Of a stretch of 64,000 nt of DNA, positions 18,362 to 27,648 are shown piece after piece. Below the pieces are notes generated by a model. That model searched no databases and was not told the origin of the DNA. It saw nothing but the letters and a program-made list of their open reading frames with translations. Numbering within the stretch: position 1 is the stretch's first letter; the number at the start of each line of letters is the position of its first letter. The stretch comes from Thiopseudomonas denitrificans (GTDB taxonomy: Bacteria > Pseudomonadota > Gammaproteobacteria > Pseudomonadales > Pseudomonadaceae): assembly GCF_002866065.1 (NCBI RefSeq), contig NZ_LNJZ01000009.1:634813-698812 (forward strand), written 5' to 3'. The position numbers and the translations under genes were made by a program.

Positions 18362-18418
18362 GCTGTTACCTTGATTTTCATATTTGATGGCCCGTGTGCG
18401 CTTTGCTTCGCTCGGGGC

Positions 18419-19270
18419 TCAGCCCTGAACGATGCGCATGGACAGGTCGACCGCCTTGATGTTCTTGGTCAGGATGCCCAGGGAGATGAAGTCCACGCCG
18501 GTTTCCGCAACATAACGCAGGGTATCGTCGTTGATGCCGCCGGACGCCTCCAGCTTGACCTTGCCGGCATTGATGCGCACGGCTTCGCGCATGTCGGCAT
18601 AGGACAACTCGTCGAGCATGATGATGTCGGCACTGGTGGCCAGTGCCTGGGCGAACTCTTCGAGGTTTTCCACCTCGACCTCGATCGGCTTGCCCGGGGC
18701 AATGCGGCGCGCGGTCTCGACCGCTTCGGCAATGCCGCCACAGGCGGTGATGTGGTTTTCCTTGATCAGGAAGACATCGTACAGCCCGATGCGGTGGTTA
18801 TGGCAGCCGCCGCAGGTGACCGCGTACTTCTGCGCCAGACGCAGGCCGGGAATGGTCTTGCGGGTATCCAGCAGCTTCACCGGCAGATCGCTGACCATGT
18901 CGGCGTAATGCTGACAGCGGGTGGCCACGGCGGACAGGGTCTGCATGAAATTGAGCGCGGTACGCTCGCCGGTGAGCAGCGCACGGGCCGGCCCTTCCAG
19001 CTCGAACAATACCTGGTTGGCCTGTACACGGTCGCCGTCGGCGGCATGCCAAGTGACCTTGACACTGCTGTCGACCTGCCGGAACACTTCGTCAACCCAG
19101 GCGGTGCCGGCCAGGGTGGCGTTTTCACGGGTAATCACCCGCGCGCGAACCTGTCTGTCGGCCGGAATCAGCTGTGCGGTGATGTCGCCGGTGCCCACGT
19201 CTTCTGCCAGGGCAATGCGTACATTTTCGCGTACTTCGTCCAGCAGCTGCTCAATTACCAGATTTGCCAT
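18419..19270 (-). CDS. nadC: Nicotinate-nucleotide pyrophosphorylase (carboxylating)
   Basis: 283 residues, quinolinate phosphoribosyltransferase: quinolinate + PRPP to nicotinate mononucleotide in NAD synthesis. Conserved parts: [14 protein letters not shown] at about 20-33, [18 protein letters not shown], the substrate-site [12 protein letters not shown] and [18 protein letters not shown], and the C-terminal [25 protein letters not shown] phosphate site. The frame can begin at a TTG 12 bases earlier, but the ATG at 19270 with GGAG seven bases before it is preferred. Divergent from the DUF1631 gene, the same pairing as in P. aeruginosa. Confidence 0.95.
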   Translation of the reverse strand: MANLVIEQLLDEVRENVRIALAEDVGTGDITAQLIPADRQVRARVITRENATLAGTAWVDEVFRQVDSSVKVTWHAADGDRVQANQVLFELEGPARALLTGERTALNFMQTLSAVATRCQHYADMVSDLPVKLLDTRKTIPGLRLAQKYAVTCGGCHNHRIGLYDVFLIKENHITACGGIAEAVETARRIAPGKPIEVEVENLEEFAQALATSADIIMLDELSYADMREAVRINAGKVKLEASGGINDDTLRYVAETGVDFISLGILTKNIKAVDLSMRIVQG

Positions 19271-19462
19271 AGAAAACTCCAATTCAACATCAGCATAGTA
19301 TACGGGCTAATCAACCCGCTTGGCACCATTGATCCGGCCCCTTGCCAACGCAGCCATGCGCGCCAGCCGGAACCGGCGGCTGAGTTGTCCGTAACGTCGC
19401 CGCCCGCATCAATGGCCGTGCTCGACCGCTGGCCTGGATCTGCACAAACTTGCCCGAACTCA

Positions 19463-19491
19463 TTGGGCTGGCTGCACCAATTGCATATAAT
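19463..19491 (+). promoter_or_regulatory. Sigma-70 promoter for the DUF1631 gene
   Basis: -35 TTGGGC (19463-19468), a 17-base spacer and a perfect -10 TATAAT (19486-19491), 79 bases before the ATG at 19570. It lies in the 299-base nadC/DUF1631 gap, which holds no other feature I can support. Confidence 0.7.
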
Positions 19492-19569
19492 GCGGACATG
19501 TTCCGGCTCCCGTCAGCAATGCCGGCAGTTCCCGGCGTCAGGTCAGAGATTGATCATTCAGGAGGCTCC

Positions 19570-21870
19570 ATGCACAACAAAGCCCATGTCGTATCCCTTG
19601 CGGAGCATGGCGCAACAACCGCCACCGGGCAGTTGCCAGCCCTGCTGATCCGTCTGCGCGACCTGACCGGGGTGTTTGTCAAGCGCCAGCTGCAGGAGCT
19701 GTTCACAGCCGCAGACGATACCCTGTTCGACATGGCCGATCGTGCCGGCAGCAACCAGGAACAAAACAGCCTGTTTGAAACCATGCGTGAGCTGCGCCTG
19801 AAACAGAAAAACCTGCAACACGGTTATTTGCAGCAACTGGGGGAGTCTTTTGCCAGTCTGACCCAGTTCCGGGTTGGGCAACCGGCTGACAGCATCGCCA
19901 CCGACCGCGACAGTTTGACGCTAGTCCAGCCCGACGAGCTGGAAGAAAACGTCGCCATCAACAACATGATCAGCAAGGTCATGAACAACGATGCCGACCT
20001 GCTGGAAGACCTGAACGCACGTATTGGCCATGTGCTCGCACGCGAAATACCGCTTGGCGACAACCCGCTGGGGCCGGCGAGCCTCAGCCGCCTGTTTCTC
20101 GACATTCTCAACCAGACGGGCTTTACCGACATACAAATCAAGCTGATCCTGCTCAAGCTGTTTGAACGTTCGGTATTGGAAGACCTCGGCCTGCTGTATG
20201 CCGACAGCAACCAGATACTGCTTGAAGCCGGCATCCTGCCAGCACTGCGCACCCGTGGCGCAGTCAAGAAAACGCCAGCCGCCAGCTACGACAACAGCCT
20301 GCCCGCGACTCCGGCCGGGCAAGCAGAAGTCAGCTTCCAGGATATCCAGTCACTGTTGCGTAATACTGGAACCCTACCGGGCATCACGCCGCCCTCAACG
20401 GATGCGGTACCTGTCAGCTCCGGCGACCTGATGCGTCTGCTGACCCACCTGCAACAGCACAACTCCCAGAACCAGCAGCTGTCCGGCGCGATGGTCCGCC
20501 AGCAGATCGACAGTATTTTACAACGCGCCAGCCAGCAGTCACAAAAAACCCGCGTGGTAGGCGAAATGGCCAATGACGCGATCAACCTGGTATCCATGCT
20601 ATTCGAGTTCATTCTCGACGATCGCACCCTGCCCGACTCACTCAAGGCACTGATCGGCCGGCTGCAGATTCCCATGCTCAAAGTGGCCGTGCTCGACCAG
20701 AGCTTCTTTGACAGCGCCAGTCACCCGGCACGACGGCTGCTCAACGAGCTGGGCTCCGCCGCCCTCGGCTGGAGCGGCAAGGATAGCCGGCAGCAGGACA
20801 AGCTGCTGCAGAAAATGGAAGATATCGTGCACCGGCTGCTCAACGAGTTCACCGACGACCCGGTGATCTTTGCCGACATCCTGCAAGAATTCACCACGTT
20901 CTACGGGACCGAACGCCGCCGCAGCGAACTGGTCGAGCAGCGTGTCCGTGATGCAGAAGAAGGCCGCGCCCGTACCCAGCAGGCCCGGCTGCGCATCAAA
21001 CAGGAACTCAACCAGCGCTTGCTCGGCAAAACCCTGCCCGAAACGGTCGTGCAGCTGCTGCAGGACAACTGGAGCCAGGTCTTGCTGCTGCGCCTGCTCA
21101 GGCACGGTGAAGAGGCCACCGACTGGCAGGACAGCCTGCAGCTCATGGACGACCTGATCTGGAGTATCGGCCAACATCACAACCGCGCCGACGGGGAACG
21201 CCTGAAGGCCATGGTACCCGCACTGGTCAGCCAGTTGCGTGAGGGTTTCGAGGAGGCGGCGCTGGACCCTTTTGCCACCTCACTGCTGCTGACCCAGCTG
21301 GAAGTGCTGCATATCCAGGCATTTCAGCAGCTCAAATACAAGCTGGCCCAACCGGAAGCCGGCGATCCAGCTACCGGCAGCAACGACACCACCAGCACGC
21401 CAGTCGAACCGGTCACCCTGTCCCCTGAAGAACTGCCCGAACTGCTGCAGCAGGCTGCGGAGGAAATGGCCGGGCAGGAAGAAATACCCGTGCCAGCCAT
21501 GGTTGAAGTCAGTCAGGATGTCGAGCTGCCCGGCAAGGATGAAACCGGCGAAGAAACAGAACCTGAAGAAAACCTGCTGCCTGATGATGATCCGGCATTC
21601 GGGCAGGCTGACCAGGTGCGCCCAGGCAGCTGGTTCGAGCTCCGCCAGGAGGATGGCAACAGCATCCGCTGCAAGCTGTCGGCAATCATCCGCTCTACGG
21701 GCCGCTACATTTTTGTCAACCGCCACGGCCTGAAGGTGCTGGACAAGAACCGTAACGGGCTGGCATGGGCCTTCAAGCAGGAGCAGCTGCGCATGCTCGA
21801 CGATGCCCTGCTGTTTGACCGGGCGCTGGAATCCGTCATCAACAATCTGCGACAGATGAAAGACATCTAG
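19570..21870 (+). CDS. DUF1631 family protein
   Basis: 766 residues from the ATG at 19570, chosen because AGGAGG lies just before it; the frame is open 40 codons further up but without a ribosome site and across the promoter. No signal peptide or membrane segment. Mostly alpha-helical by composition, with a helical region around 130-330 that carries ISKVMNNDADLLEDLNARIG and a central segment LPDSLKALIGRLQIPMLKVAVLDQSFFDSASHPARRLLNELG that is the DUF1631 signature. A Glu/Pro-rich linker (about 610-685) precedes a C-terminal PilZ-like small domain (GSWFELRQEDGNSIRCKL). Database names such as thymidine phosphorylase for this family are wrong. Function unknown; it stands beside nadC in many pseudomonads. 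Confidence 0.85.
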   Translation: MHNKAHVVSLAEHGATTATGQLPALLIRLRDLTGVFVKRQLQELFTAADDTLFDMADRAGSNQEQNSLFETMRELRLKQKNLQHGYLQQLGESFASLTQFRVGQPADSIATDRDSLTLVQPDELEENVAINNMISKVMNNDADLLEDLNARIGHVLAREIPLGDNPLGPASLSRLFLDILNQTGFTDIQIKLILLKLFERSVLEDLGLLYADSNQILLEAGILPALRTRGAVKKTPAASYDNSLPATPAGQAEVSFQDIQSLLRNTGTLPGITPPSTDAVPVSSGDLMRLLTHLQQHNSQNQQLSGAMVRQQIDSILQRASQQSQKTRVVGEMANDAINLVSMLFEFILDDRTLPDSLKALIGRLQIPMLKVAVLDQSFFDSASHPARRLLNELGSAALGWSGKDSRQQDKLLQKMEDIVHRLLNEFTDDPVIFADILQEFTTFYGTERRRSELVEQRVRDAEEGRARTQQARLRIKQELNQRLLGKTLPETVVQLLQDNWSQVLLLRLLRHGEEATDWQDSLQLMDDLIWSIGQHHNRADGERLKAMVPALVSQLREGFEEAALDPFATSLLLTQLEVLHIQAFQQLKYKLAQPEAGDPATGSNDTTSTPVEPVTLSPEELPELLQQAAEEMAGQEEIPVPAMVEVSQDVELPGKDETGEETEPEENLLPDDDPAFGQADQVRPGSWFELRQEDGNSIRCKLSAIIRSTGRYIFVNRHGLKVLDKNRNGLAWAFKQEQLRMLDDALLFDRALESVINNLRQMKDI

Positions 21871-21970
21871 TGGCCTGAGCGGCTAGTTGGTTAACTCAAG
21901 TTCGGATGGCTGGGGCTTCGAGGCAAGGCGCTGCGACGAGTCATGGCGGGCAATGTACGTGAACTCGCGC

Positions 21971-22426
21971 CTACCGCCGCACGGAAACACTAACCCGGAT
22001 GCAGGACTTCATACCGGCAACCCGCTCCCAGCGCCCCTGCAGGGGCTGCAGGCTGACAATACCCAGCTGCATGCCATCACTGCGCGGTGTTAGTCGCCAG
22101 CTGGCAGCATCACCTTCCGGCAATGACAAGACCCCCTGCCGTGCTTCTGCCTGTTCCACGGCAAACAGCATGGCAAACACTCCGTCCTCATCGATCACCG
22201 CGGCTTTGGGCAAGCGGGAAAAGCACAGGTCAAGCTCCGGGCCCAGCATGTCCACCTGCAACAAGCGGGCCGGCTGCGCAGGATCAGGCTTGAGCAGCTT
22301 GCCGAGCATCAGCCCGGCCAAGAAGGCAAGCAGGCACAGGCTGGCAAAAAACTTGATACGCCATTGCCGCACAGGTGGTTCTTGCCATGTAGAATCTGCT
22401 GTTTTTTGCGGGTCAGGTCGTGCCAT
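21971..22426 (-). CDS. Small membrane-anchored protein of unknown function
   Basis: 151 residues. One N-terminal transmembrane helix (about 25-45: FFASLCLLAFLAGLMLGKLL) preceded by basic residues, then a roughly 100-residue domain predicted outside the cytoplasm with two cysteines (DLCFSRLP, GMKSCIRV). Its ATG shares the CATG palindrome with the ATG of trmL on the other strand, so the two genes start on top of each other and each would have its promoter inside the other. No strong ribosome site is seen. The membrane segment and protein-like composition favour a real gene, but it is the less secure of the two. Confidence 0.55.
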   Translation of the reverse strand: MARPDPQKTADSTWQEPPVRQWRIKFFASLCLLAFLAGLMLGKLLKPDPAQPARLLQVDMLGPELDLCFSRLPKAAVIDEDGVFAMLFAVEQAEARQGVLSLPEGDAASWRLTPRSDGMQLGIVSLQPLQGRWERVAGMKSCIRVSVSVRR

Positions 22427-22880
22427 GTTTCACATCATTCTCTTTGAGCCGGAAATTCCGCCCAACACCGGCAACATCATTCGCCTGTGCGCCAATACCG
22501 GTTGCAGTTTACACCTGATCGAGCCGCTGGGCTTTGTGCTGGATGACAAACGCCTGCGCCGGGCCGGACTCGACTACGGCGAATTTGCCAGCGTCCGGCA
22601 ACATGCCGGGTTGAACCAGTGCCTGGCAGCGCTGGGGCATCCACGACTATTTGCCTTCAGCACCAAGGGGCAAAAGAGTTATGCCGACCCCTGCTATGTA
22701 CCCGGCGACGCCTTCATTTTCGGCCCCGAAACCCGCGGGCTGCCGGATGACGTACGCAACAACATCCCGGCAGAGCAGTTGTTGCGCCTGCCCATGCTGC
22801 CACAGTCACGCAGCCTGAACCTGTCCAACACTGTTGCCGTGGTGGTCTACGAGGCCTGGCGGCAGCAGGAGTTTGCCTGA
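22425..22880 (+). CDS. trmL: tRNA (cytidine/uridine-34-2'-O)-methyltransferase
   Basis: 151 residues, SPOUT-class methyltransferase that methylates the wobble ribose of two tRNA-Leu species. The trefoil-knot SAM motifs are present: IPPNTGNIIRLCANTG at about 11-26, LIEPLGF, FIFGPETRGLPDDV and the C-terminal LPQSRSLNLSNTVAVVVYEAWRQ. The open frame runs further upstream but only antisense to the membrane-protein gene; the ATG at 22425 gives the exact family N-terminus (MFHIILFEPEIPPNT). A perfect palindromic terminator follows 23 bases after the stop. Confidence 0.95.
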   Translation: MFHIILFEPEIPPNTGNIIRLCANTGCSLHLIEPLGFVLDDKRLRRAGLDYGEFASVRQHAGLNQCLAALGHPRLFAFSTKGQKSYADPCYVPGDAFIFGPETRGLPDDVRNNIPAEQLLRLPMLPQSRSLNLSNTVAVVVYEAWRQQEFA

Positions 22881-22903
22881 GGCAGCATGACAGCCCAAAA
22901 CAC

Positions 22904-22929
22904 AACACCCCGCCAGCTGGCGGGGTGTT
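22904..22929. terminator. Bidirectional terminator between trmL and aceF
   Basis: Perfect 26-base palindrome, 11-bp stem AACACCCCGCC around AGCT. It sits between the converging trmL and aceF genes; on the minus strand it runs into GTGTTTTG, on the plus strand no T-run is seen. Confidence 0.75.
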
Positions 22930-22948
22930 GGTGAAACTGCTGCGGGAG

Positions 22949-24586
22949 TTACAGCAACAGGCTACGGATTTCCGCCAGCACATCGGCCAGGCGGCGGGTG
23001 AAGCGCGCAGCAGCCGCGCCGTTGATCACACGGTGATCATAGGACAGCGACAGCGGCAGCATCAGCCGGGGCGCGAAGTCCCGGCCATCCCACACCGGCT
23101 GCATGCTGGCTCGGGAGACACCCAGAATTGCCACTTCCGGCGCGTTGACGATCGGCGTGAAGCCGGTGCCGCCAATGTGCCCCAGACTGGAAATGGTGAA
23201 ACAGCCGCCCTGCATCTGCTCCGGTGACAGTTTCTTGTTGCGAGCCTTGTCGGCCAGCTCCGCCGCTTCCAGCGCCAGTTGCAGCAGACTCTTCTGGTCC
23301 ACGTCACGGATCACCGGCACCAGCAGGCCGTCCGGCGTATCCACGGCAAAGCCGATATGCACGTACTGTTTCATGATCAGCTCTTTGCCGTTGGGTGCCA
23401 GCGAGCTGTTGAACTCGGGCAACTCTTTCAGCAGGTGAGCACAGGCCTTGAGCAAGAACGGCAGGACTGTCAGCTTGGTACCGGCCTTGTCTGCCGCAGC
23501 TTTCTGCGCCTTGCGGAATGCTTCCAGCTCGGTAATGTCGGCACTTTCAAACTGGGTCACGTGCGGGATATTGAGCCAGGCACGGTGCAGGTTGCTGGCA
23601 CCGATCTGCTGCAGGCGTGTCATCGGCACGTTTTCAACCTTGCCAAAGCGGCTGAAATCAACCTCTGGAATTGGCTCGATACCCATGCCACCACTGCTGG
23701 CTGCAGCCGGTGCGTTCAGGCGCTGCTTGACGAATGCTTGCACGTCCTCCTTGAGGATGCGCTGATGCGGGCCCGTCGGGCTGATCTGGCCCAGATCCAC
23801 ACCAAACTCGCGGGCCAGCTTGCGGACCGCCGGGCCGGCGTGAACACAGGCACCGGAGTCCCCAGGCTTGCAGGCAACCTCCGGCTTGCTGGCCGGAGCG
23901 ACCGATGCCGGGCCGCCGACGATTTCCTGCTGCGGTGCAGGAGCCGGAGCGGGCGCCGGTGCAGCCTCGGCCGGCGCGGAAGCCTGGCCAGCCGCTTCGG
24001 TCACTTCGATACGGCAGATCAGGTTGCCTTCGCTCACCTCGCTGTCCAGCTTGGCCAGCACCTCAACCACAGTACCGCTGACCGGCGAAGGAATTTCCAT
24101 GCTCGCCTTGTCCGATTCCAGCGTCAGCAGGGATTGCTCTTCGCTAACGGCATCGCCGGCCTTGATCAGCAGCTCGATCACCCGGGCCTTGCCGGCAGAA
24201 CCGATATCCGGCACTTCCACATCCTTGATGCGGGTGGTGACGGCTCCGTCAGCAGGTACTGCCGGAGCCGAAGCCGCAGCCGCAGCCGCAGCTGGCGTTT
24301 CGGCCACCGCAGCGGGCGCTTCAACAACCGCTGCCGGCTCTGCGGCGGCGCTGTCCACTTCCAGCTCCAGCAGCTCGTCACCTTCCTTCAGCCGGTCACC
24401 CAGCCGGACCTTGATGTTCTTGATGATTCCGGCCTTGGGGGCCGGAATCTCCATGCTGGCCTTGTCGGACTCCAGCGTCAGCAGGCTCTGTTCAGCCTCG
24501 ATGGTATCGCCGACATTGACCAGGATTTCAATCACTTCGCCCTCACCGGTGCCGATGTCGGGGACGCGAATCAGTTCGGTAGTCAT
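22949..24586 (-). CDS. aceF: Pyruvate dehydrogenase E2, dihydrolipoamide acetyltransferase
   Basis: 545 residues. Two lipoyl domains (about 4-75 and 118-190), each with the lipoylated lysine in LESDKASMEIP; Ala/Pro/Val-rich hinge linkers after each; a peripheral-subunit-binding domain around 240-280 (AVRKLAREFGVDLGQISPTGP); and the acetyltransferase core to the end, with SYDHRVINGAAAARF. The His and Asn of that motif match the Azotobacter type, so the Asn is not a defect. It forms the 24-mer core of the complex with AceE and E3. It starts 15 bases after aceE with GAGGAG before the ATG. Two lipoyl domains is one fewer than E. coli and normal for pseudomonads. Confidence 0.96.
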   Translation of the reverse strand: MTTELIRVPDIGTGEGEVIEILVNVGDTIEAEQSLLTLESDKASMEIPAPKAGIIKNIKVRLGDRLKEGDELLELEVDSAAAEPAAVVEAPAAVAETPAAAAAAASAPAVPADGAVTTRIKDVEVPDIGSAGKARVIELLIKAGDAVSEEQSLLTLESDKASMEIPSPVSGTVVEVLAKLDSEVSEGNLICRIEVTEAAGQASAPAEAAPAPAPAPAPQQEIVGGPASVAPASKPEVACKPGDSGACVHAGPAVRKLAREFGVDLGQISPTGPHQRILKEDVQAFVKQRLNAPAAASSGGMGIEPIPEVDFSRFGKVENVPMTRLQQIGASNLHRAWLNIPHVTQFESADITELEAFRKAQKAAADKAGTKLTVLPFLLKACAHLLKELPEFNSSLAPNGKELIMKQYVHIGFAVDTPDGLLVPVIRDVDQKSLLQLALEAAELADKARNKKLSPEQMQGGCFTISSLGHIGGTGFTPIVNAPEVAILGVSRASMQPVWDGRDFAPRLMLPLSLSYDHRVINGAAAARFTRRLADVLAEIRSLLL

Positions 24587-24601
24587 CGCTTCTCTCCTCT
24601 C

Positions 24602-27256
24602 TTAGCAGTCCAGCGGGTTGGGTTTGTTGGCATCAATGCCGAATTTGGCCATGGCATCAACCAGCACCTGCACATCCAGCTGCCCGTCTTTCACCAGCGC
24701 CTCCAGCGCAGCCAGTGTTACCCAGCGGCGGTCGACCTCGAAGAAGTCGCGCAGTTTCTTGCGTGTGTCACTACGGCCAAAACCATCGGTACCCAACACC
24801 TTGTAGGTGTTCTGCGGCACCCACTGGCGCACCTGGTCGGCAAACAGTTTCATGTAGTCGGTAGAAGCAACCACCGGGCCCTGACGGCCCTGCAGGCATT
24901 CCTCGACATGGCTCAGGCGTGGTGTTTCACGTGGGTGCAGGCGGTTCCAGCGCTCGACCTCAAGACCGTTGCGGCGCAGCTCGTTGAAGCTGGTCACGCT
25001 CCACACATCGGCACCGATACCGAACTCGTCGCGCAGGATTTTCGCCGCCTCCATCACTTCCAGCAGAATGGTGCCACTACCCAGCAGCTGGACATGCTTG
25101 CCACTCTGGCGCTTGTCCTCGTCGAGCAGGTACATGCCGTTGATGATGTCACGCTCAATGTTCTCGCGCTGCGGCATCGCCGGCTGCTTGTAGGCCTCGT
25201 TCATCATGGTGATGTAGTAGTAGCGGTCCTGCTGCTCCTCCATCATCACGCGGATACCGTCACGGATGATCACGGCCATTTCGTAACCGAATGCCGGGTC
25301 ATAGGTGTGACAGTTGGGGATGGTGCCTGCCAGGATATGACTGTGGCCATCTTCGTGCTGCAGACCTTCACCGTTCAGTGTGGTGCGACCGGCAGTACCG
25401 CCCATCAGGAAACCACGGGCGCGGATGTCACCAGCCGCCCAGGCCAGATCACCAATACGCTGGAAGCCGAACATAGAGTAGAACGAGTAGAACGGCAGCA
25501 TCGGCTGGTTATAGTGGCTGTAGGACGTAGCTGCAGCAATCCAGGACGACATGGCACCGGCTTCGGTGATGCCTTCTTCCAGCAGCTGACCCTTGACGTC
25601 TTCCTTGTAGTACATCACCTGGCCCTTGTCGACCGGCTGATACAGCTGGCCTACGGACGAGTAAATGCCCAGTTGACGGAACAAGCCTTCCATACCGAAG
25701 GTACGTGCTTCGTCGGGTACGATGGGCACGATGCGGCTGCCCAGGTCCTTGTCCTTGAGCAACTGGGCCAAGATGCGCACATAGACCATGGTGGTCGACA
25801 CTTCGCGGTCGCCACTGCCATCAAGGATGCTTTTCAGGGTGTCCAGCGATGGCGTCGGAATACTCATGCTGCGCTGGCGACGCTGCGGGACCGGACCGCC
25901 CAGTGCGGAGCGGGTCTTGCGCAGGTACTGCATCTCTGCGCTGTCTTCGGCAGGACGGTAGAACGGCAGGTTTTCCAGCTCGTCATCGTCAATGGGAATG
26001 GCAAAGGTGTCACGGAAGGTACGCAGGCTGTCCACGTCGACTTTTTTCACGTTGTGGGCGATATTCTGCGCTTCACCGCTACCTGTACCGTAGCCCTTGA
26101 TGGTCTTGGCCAGAATGACGGTTGGCTGGCCCTCGTGGTTGACCGCCGCATGATAGGCCGCATACACCTTGAAGGGGTCGTGACCACCACGGTTGAGCTT
26201 CCAGATCTCGTCGTCGGACATGTCCGAGACCATGTCGAGCAGGCGCGGATCGGTACCGAAGAAGTCTTTGCGGACAAAGGCGCCGTCGTTGGCCTTGTAG
26301 TTCTGATAGTCGCCGTCGAGGGCTTCTTCCATGCGTGCCTGCATGACACCTTCGGTATCCTTGGCGAACAGCGGATCCCACAGGCGGCCCCAGAGAACCT
26401 TGATCACGTTCCAGTCGGCACCACGGAAGTTGCCTTCCAGCTCCTGGATGATCTTGCCGTTACCGCGCACCGGGCCATCCAGGCGCTGCAGGTTACAGTT
26501 GATGACGAAAATCAGGTTGTCGAGCTTCTCGCGGCCAGCCAGCGAAATGGCACCCAGCGCTTCCGGCTCGTCGGTTTCGCCGTCACCCAGGAAGCACCAG
26601 ACTTTCTGCTTGCCGGCCGGAATCAGGCCGCGGTGCTCCAGGTATTTCATGAAGCGGGCCTGGTAAATGGCCTGGATCGGGCCCAGCCCCATGGAAACGG
26701 TCGGGAACTGCCAGAAATCAGGCATCAGCCAGGGGTGCGGGTAGGACGACAGGCCCTCGCCATCCACTTCGCGGCGGAAGCTGTGCAGCTGGTCTTCGCT
26801 CAGGCGGCCTTCAAGGAAGGCGCGGGCGTAGATGCCGGGAGAGGCGTGGCCCTGGAAATAGATCAGGTCACCGCCGTGCTCTTCGGTGGGTGCCTGGAAG
26901 AAATAGTTGAAACCGATGTCGTACAGCGTGGCACTGGAGGCAAAGGTAGCAATGTGTCCGCCCAGGTCCGGATCGGCCTGGTTGGCGCGCATCACCATGG
27001 CCAGCGCATTCCAGCGTACCAGCGAGCGGATGCGGCGCTCCATGAACAGGTCACCCGGCATGCGCGCTTCGTGGGTGACCGGAATGGTATTGCGGTACGG
27101 GGTGGTGATGGCATGCGGCAGGCGGATGCCGCTGCGGCTGGCCTGCTCGCCCAGGCGGGACAGCAGATAGTGAACGCGCTCTTCGCCTTCGCGCTCTTCA
27201 ACGGAACTCAGGGCATCAAGCCACTCGTGAGTTTCAACGGGATCTAAATCGTGCAT
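24602..27256 (-). CDS. aceE: Pyruvate dehydrogenase E1 component
   Basis: 884 residues, homodimeric thiamine-diphosphate E1 that decarboxylates pyruvate and passes the acetyl group to AceF. The ThDP motif runs from FLGDGETDEPEALGA to FVINCN around 230-260; RDTFAIPIDDDEL is the flexible loop region and GTAGRTTLNGEGLQHEDGHSH the pyrimidine-binding part. The frame extends 49 codons upstream, but the ATG at 27256 has AGGAG six bases before it and gives the family start MHDLDPVETHEWLDAL. A GntR-type operator candidate lies 170 bases upstream. No pdhR regulator gene is next to it. Confidence 0.96.
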   Translation of the reverse strand: MHDLDPVETHEWLDALSSVEEREGEERVHYLLSRLGEQASRSGIRLPHAITTPYRNTIPVTHEARMPGDLFMERRIRSLVRWNALAMVMRANQADPDLGGHIATFASSATLYDIGFNYFFQAPTEEHGGDLIYFQGHASPGIYARAFLEGRLSEDQLHSFRREVDGEGLSSYPHPWLMPDFWQFPTVSMGLGPIQAIYQARFMKYLEHRGLIPAGKQKVWCFLGDGETDEPEALGAISLAGREKLDNLIFVINCNLQRLDGPVRGNGKIIQELEGNFRGADWNVIKVLWGRLWDPLFAKDTEGVMQARMEEALDGDYQNYKANDGAFVRKDFFGTDPRLLDMVSDMSDDEIWKLNRGGHDPFKVYAAYHAAVNHEGQPTVILAKTIKGYGTGSGEAQNIAHNVKKVDVDSLRTFRDTFAIPIDDDELENLPFYRPAEDSAEMQYLRKTRSALGGPVPQRRQRSMSIPTPSLDTLKSILDGSGDREVSTTMVYVRILAQLLKDKDLGSRIVPIVPDEARTFGMEGLFRQLGIYSSVGQLYQPVDKGQVMYYKEDVKGQLLEEGITEAGAMSSWIAAATSYSHYNQPMLPFYSFYSMFGFQRIGDLAWAAGDIRARGFLMGGTAGRTTLNGEGLQHEDGHSHILAGTIPNCHTYDPAFGYEMAVIIRDGIRVMMEEQQDRYYYITMMNEAYKQPAMPQRENIERDIINGMYLLDEDKRQSGKHVQLLGSGTILLEVMEAAKILRDEFGIGADVWSVTSFNELRRNGLEVERWNRLHPRETPRLSHVEECLQGRQGPVVASTDYMKLFADQVRQWVPQNTYKVLGTDGFGRSDTRKKLRDFFEVDRRWVTLAALEALVKDGQLDVQVLVDAMAKFGIDANKPNPLDC

Positions 27257-27422
27257 GATTGACTCCTGAACCTGTGTATGTCTGGAAACACGGCATGACG
27301 GCCTGATAACTGGCCACCTGCCGGCTGCGTACTTTCGGGTCCGGGGTTGCCGGATTCCCATGGCACGTCGCAGCTGGTCATGCGGACCGCTCCGTGCCTC
27401 CAAAGCTCTGAATTTTGCTTTC

Positions 27423-27439
27423 TTGTAGTTTTACTACAA
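27423..27439. promoter_or_regulatory. Candidate PdhR/FadR-type operator upstream of aceE
   Basis: Perfect inverted repeat TTGTAGT-TTT-ACTACAA. Its core TAGTTTTACTA fits the TNGTNNNACNA consensus of FadR-subfamily GntR regulators, which includes PdhR, the pyruvate-sensing repressor of aceEF in E. coli. A second match with one mismatch lies at 27488-27498. Which regulator binds is unknown. Confidence 0.55.
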
Positions 27440-27560
27440 AACTGCCAGTTCGTCACCTTTCCGGTCCATTCCTCGAATTAGACCTTAGAGTCATACTACG
27501 ATAAAAAAACGGTTTTGTACTGCCGCAACTGCCATGCTGCGCTTTGTACGAATGGCTTAT

Positions 27561-27587
27561 TTGTACCAAGGAGCTTGCCCCTGGGAG
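27561..27587 (+). repeat. REP-like repeat, GGGCTTGCCCC family
   Basis: TTGTACCAAGGAGCTTGCCC.. on the plus strand; core GAGCTTGCCCCTGG. Inverted partner at 27620-27648. Confidence 0.6.
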
Positions 27588-27619
27588 TACTTGAACACCT
27601 GTCGAGGCCGGTTCCAGTC

Positions 27620-27648
27620 ATTGTCGGGGGCAAGCCCCCTCTTACAAG
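27620..27648 (-). repeat. REP-like repeat, GGGCTTGCCCC family
   Basis: Best-preserved copy: on the minus strand, head TTGTAAGA then GGGGGCTTGCCCCC, a 6-bp perfect stem. Inverted partner of 27561-27587. Confidence 0.7.

Noticed and set aside
17678-19648. 656-codon open frame on the plus strand
   Set aside because: Antisense to hisD and nadC; it also runs through the DUF1631 promoter and start.
22960-23060. Asn in place of Asp in the AceF catalytic motif (HRVING)
   Set aside because: This is the known form in Azotobacter and Pseudomonas E2p enzymes, where His and Asn are the catalytic residues, so it is not a defect.
22949-24586. AceF with two rather than three lipoyl domains
   Set aside because: Two lipoyl domains is common in this enzyme outside enterics; there is no sign of deletion at the linkers.
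23279-27247. 1322-codon open frame on the plus strand
   Set aside because: It runs antisense to aceF and aceE, whose products are fully recognisable. Long antisense frames arise from high third-position GC, and the translation shows no family features.
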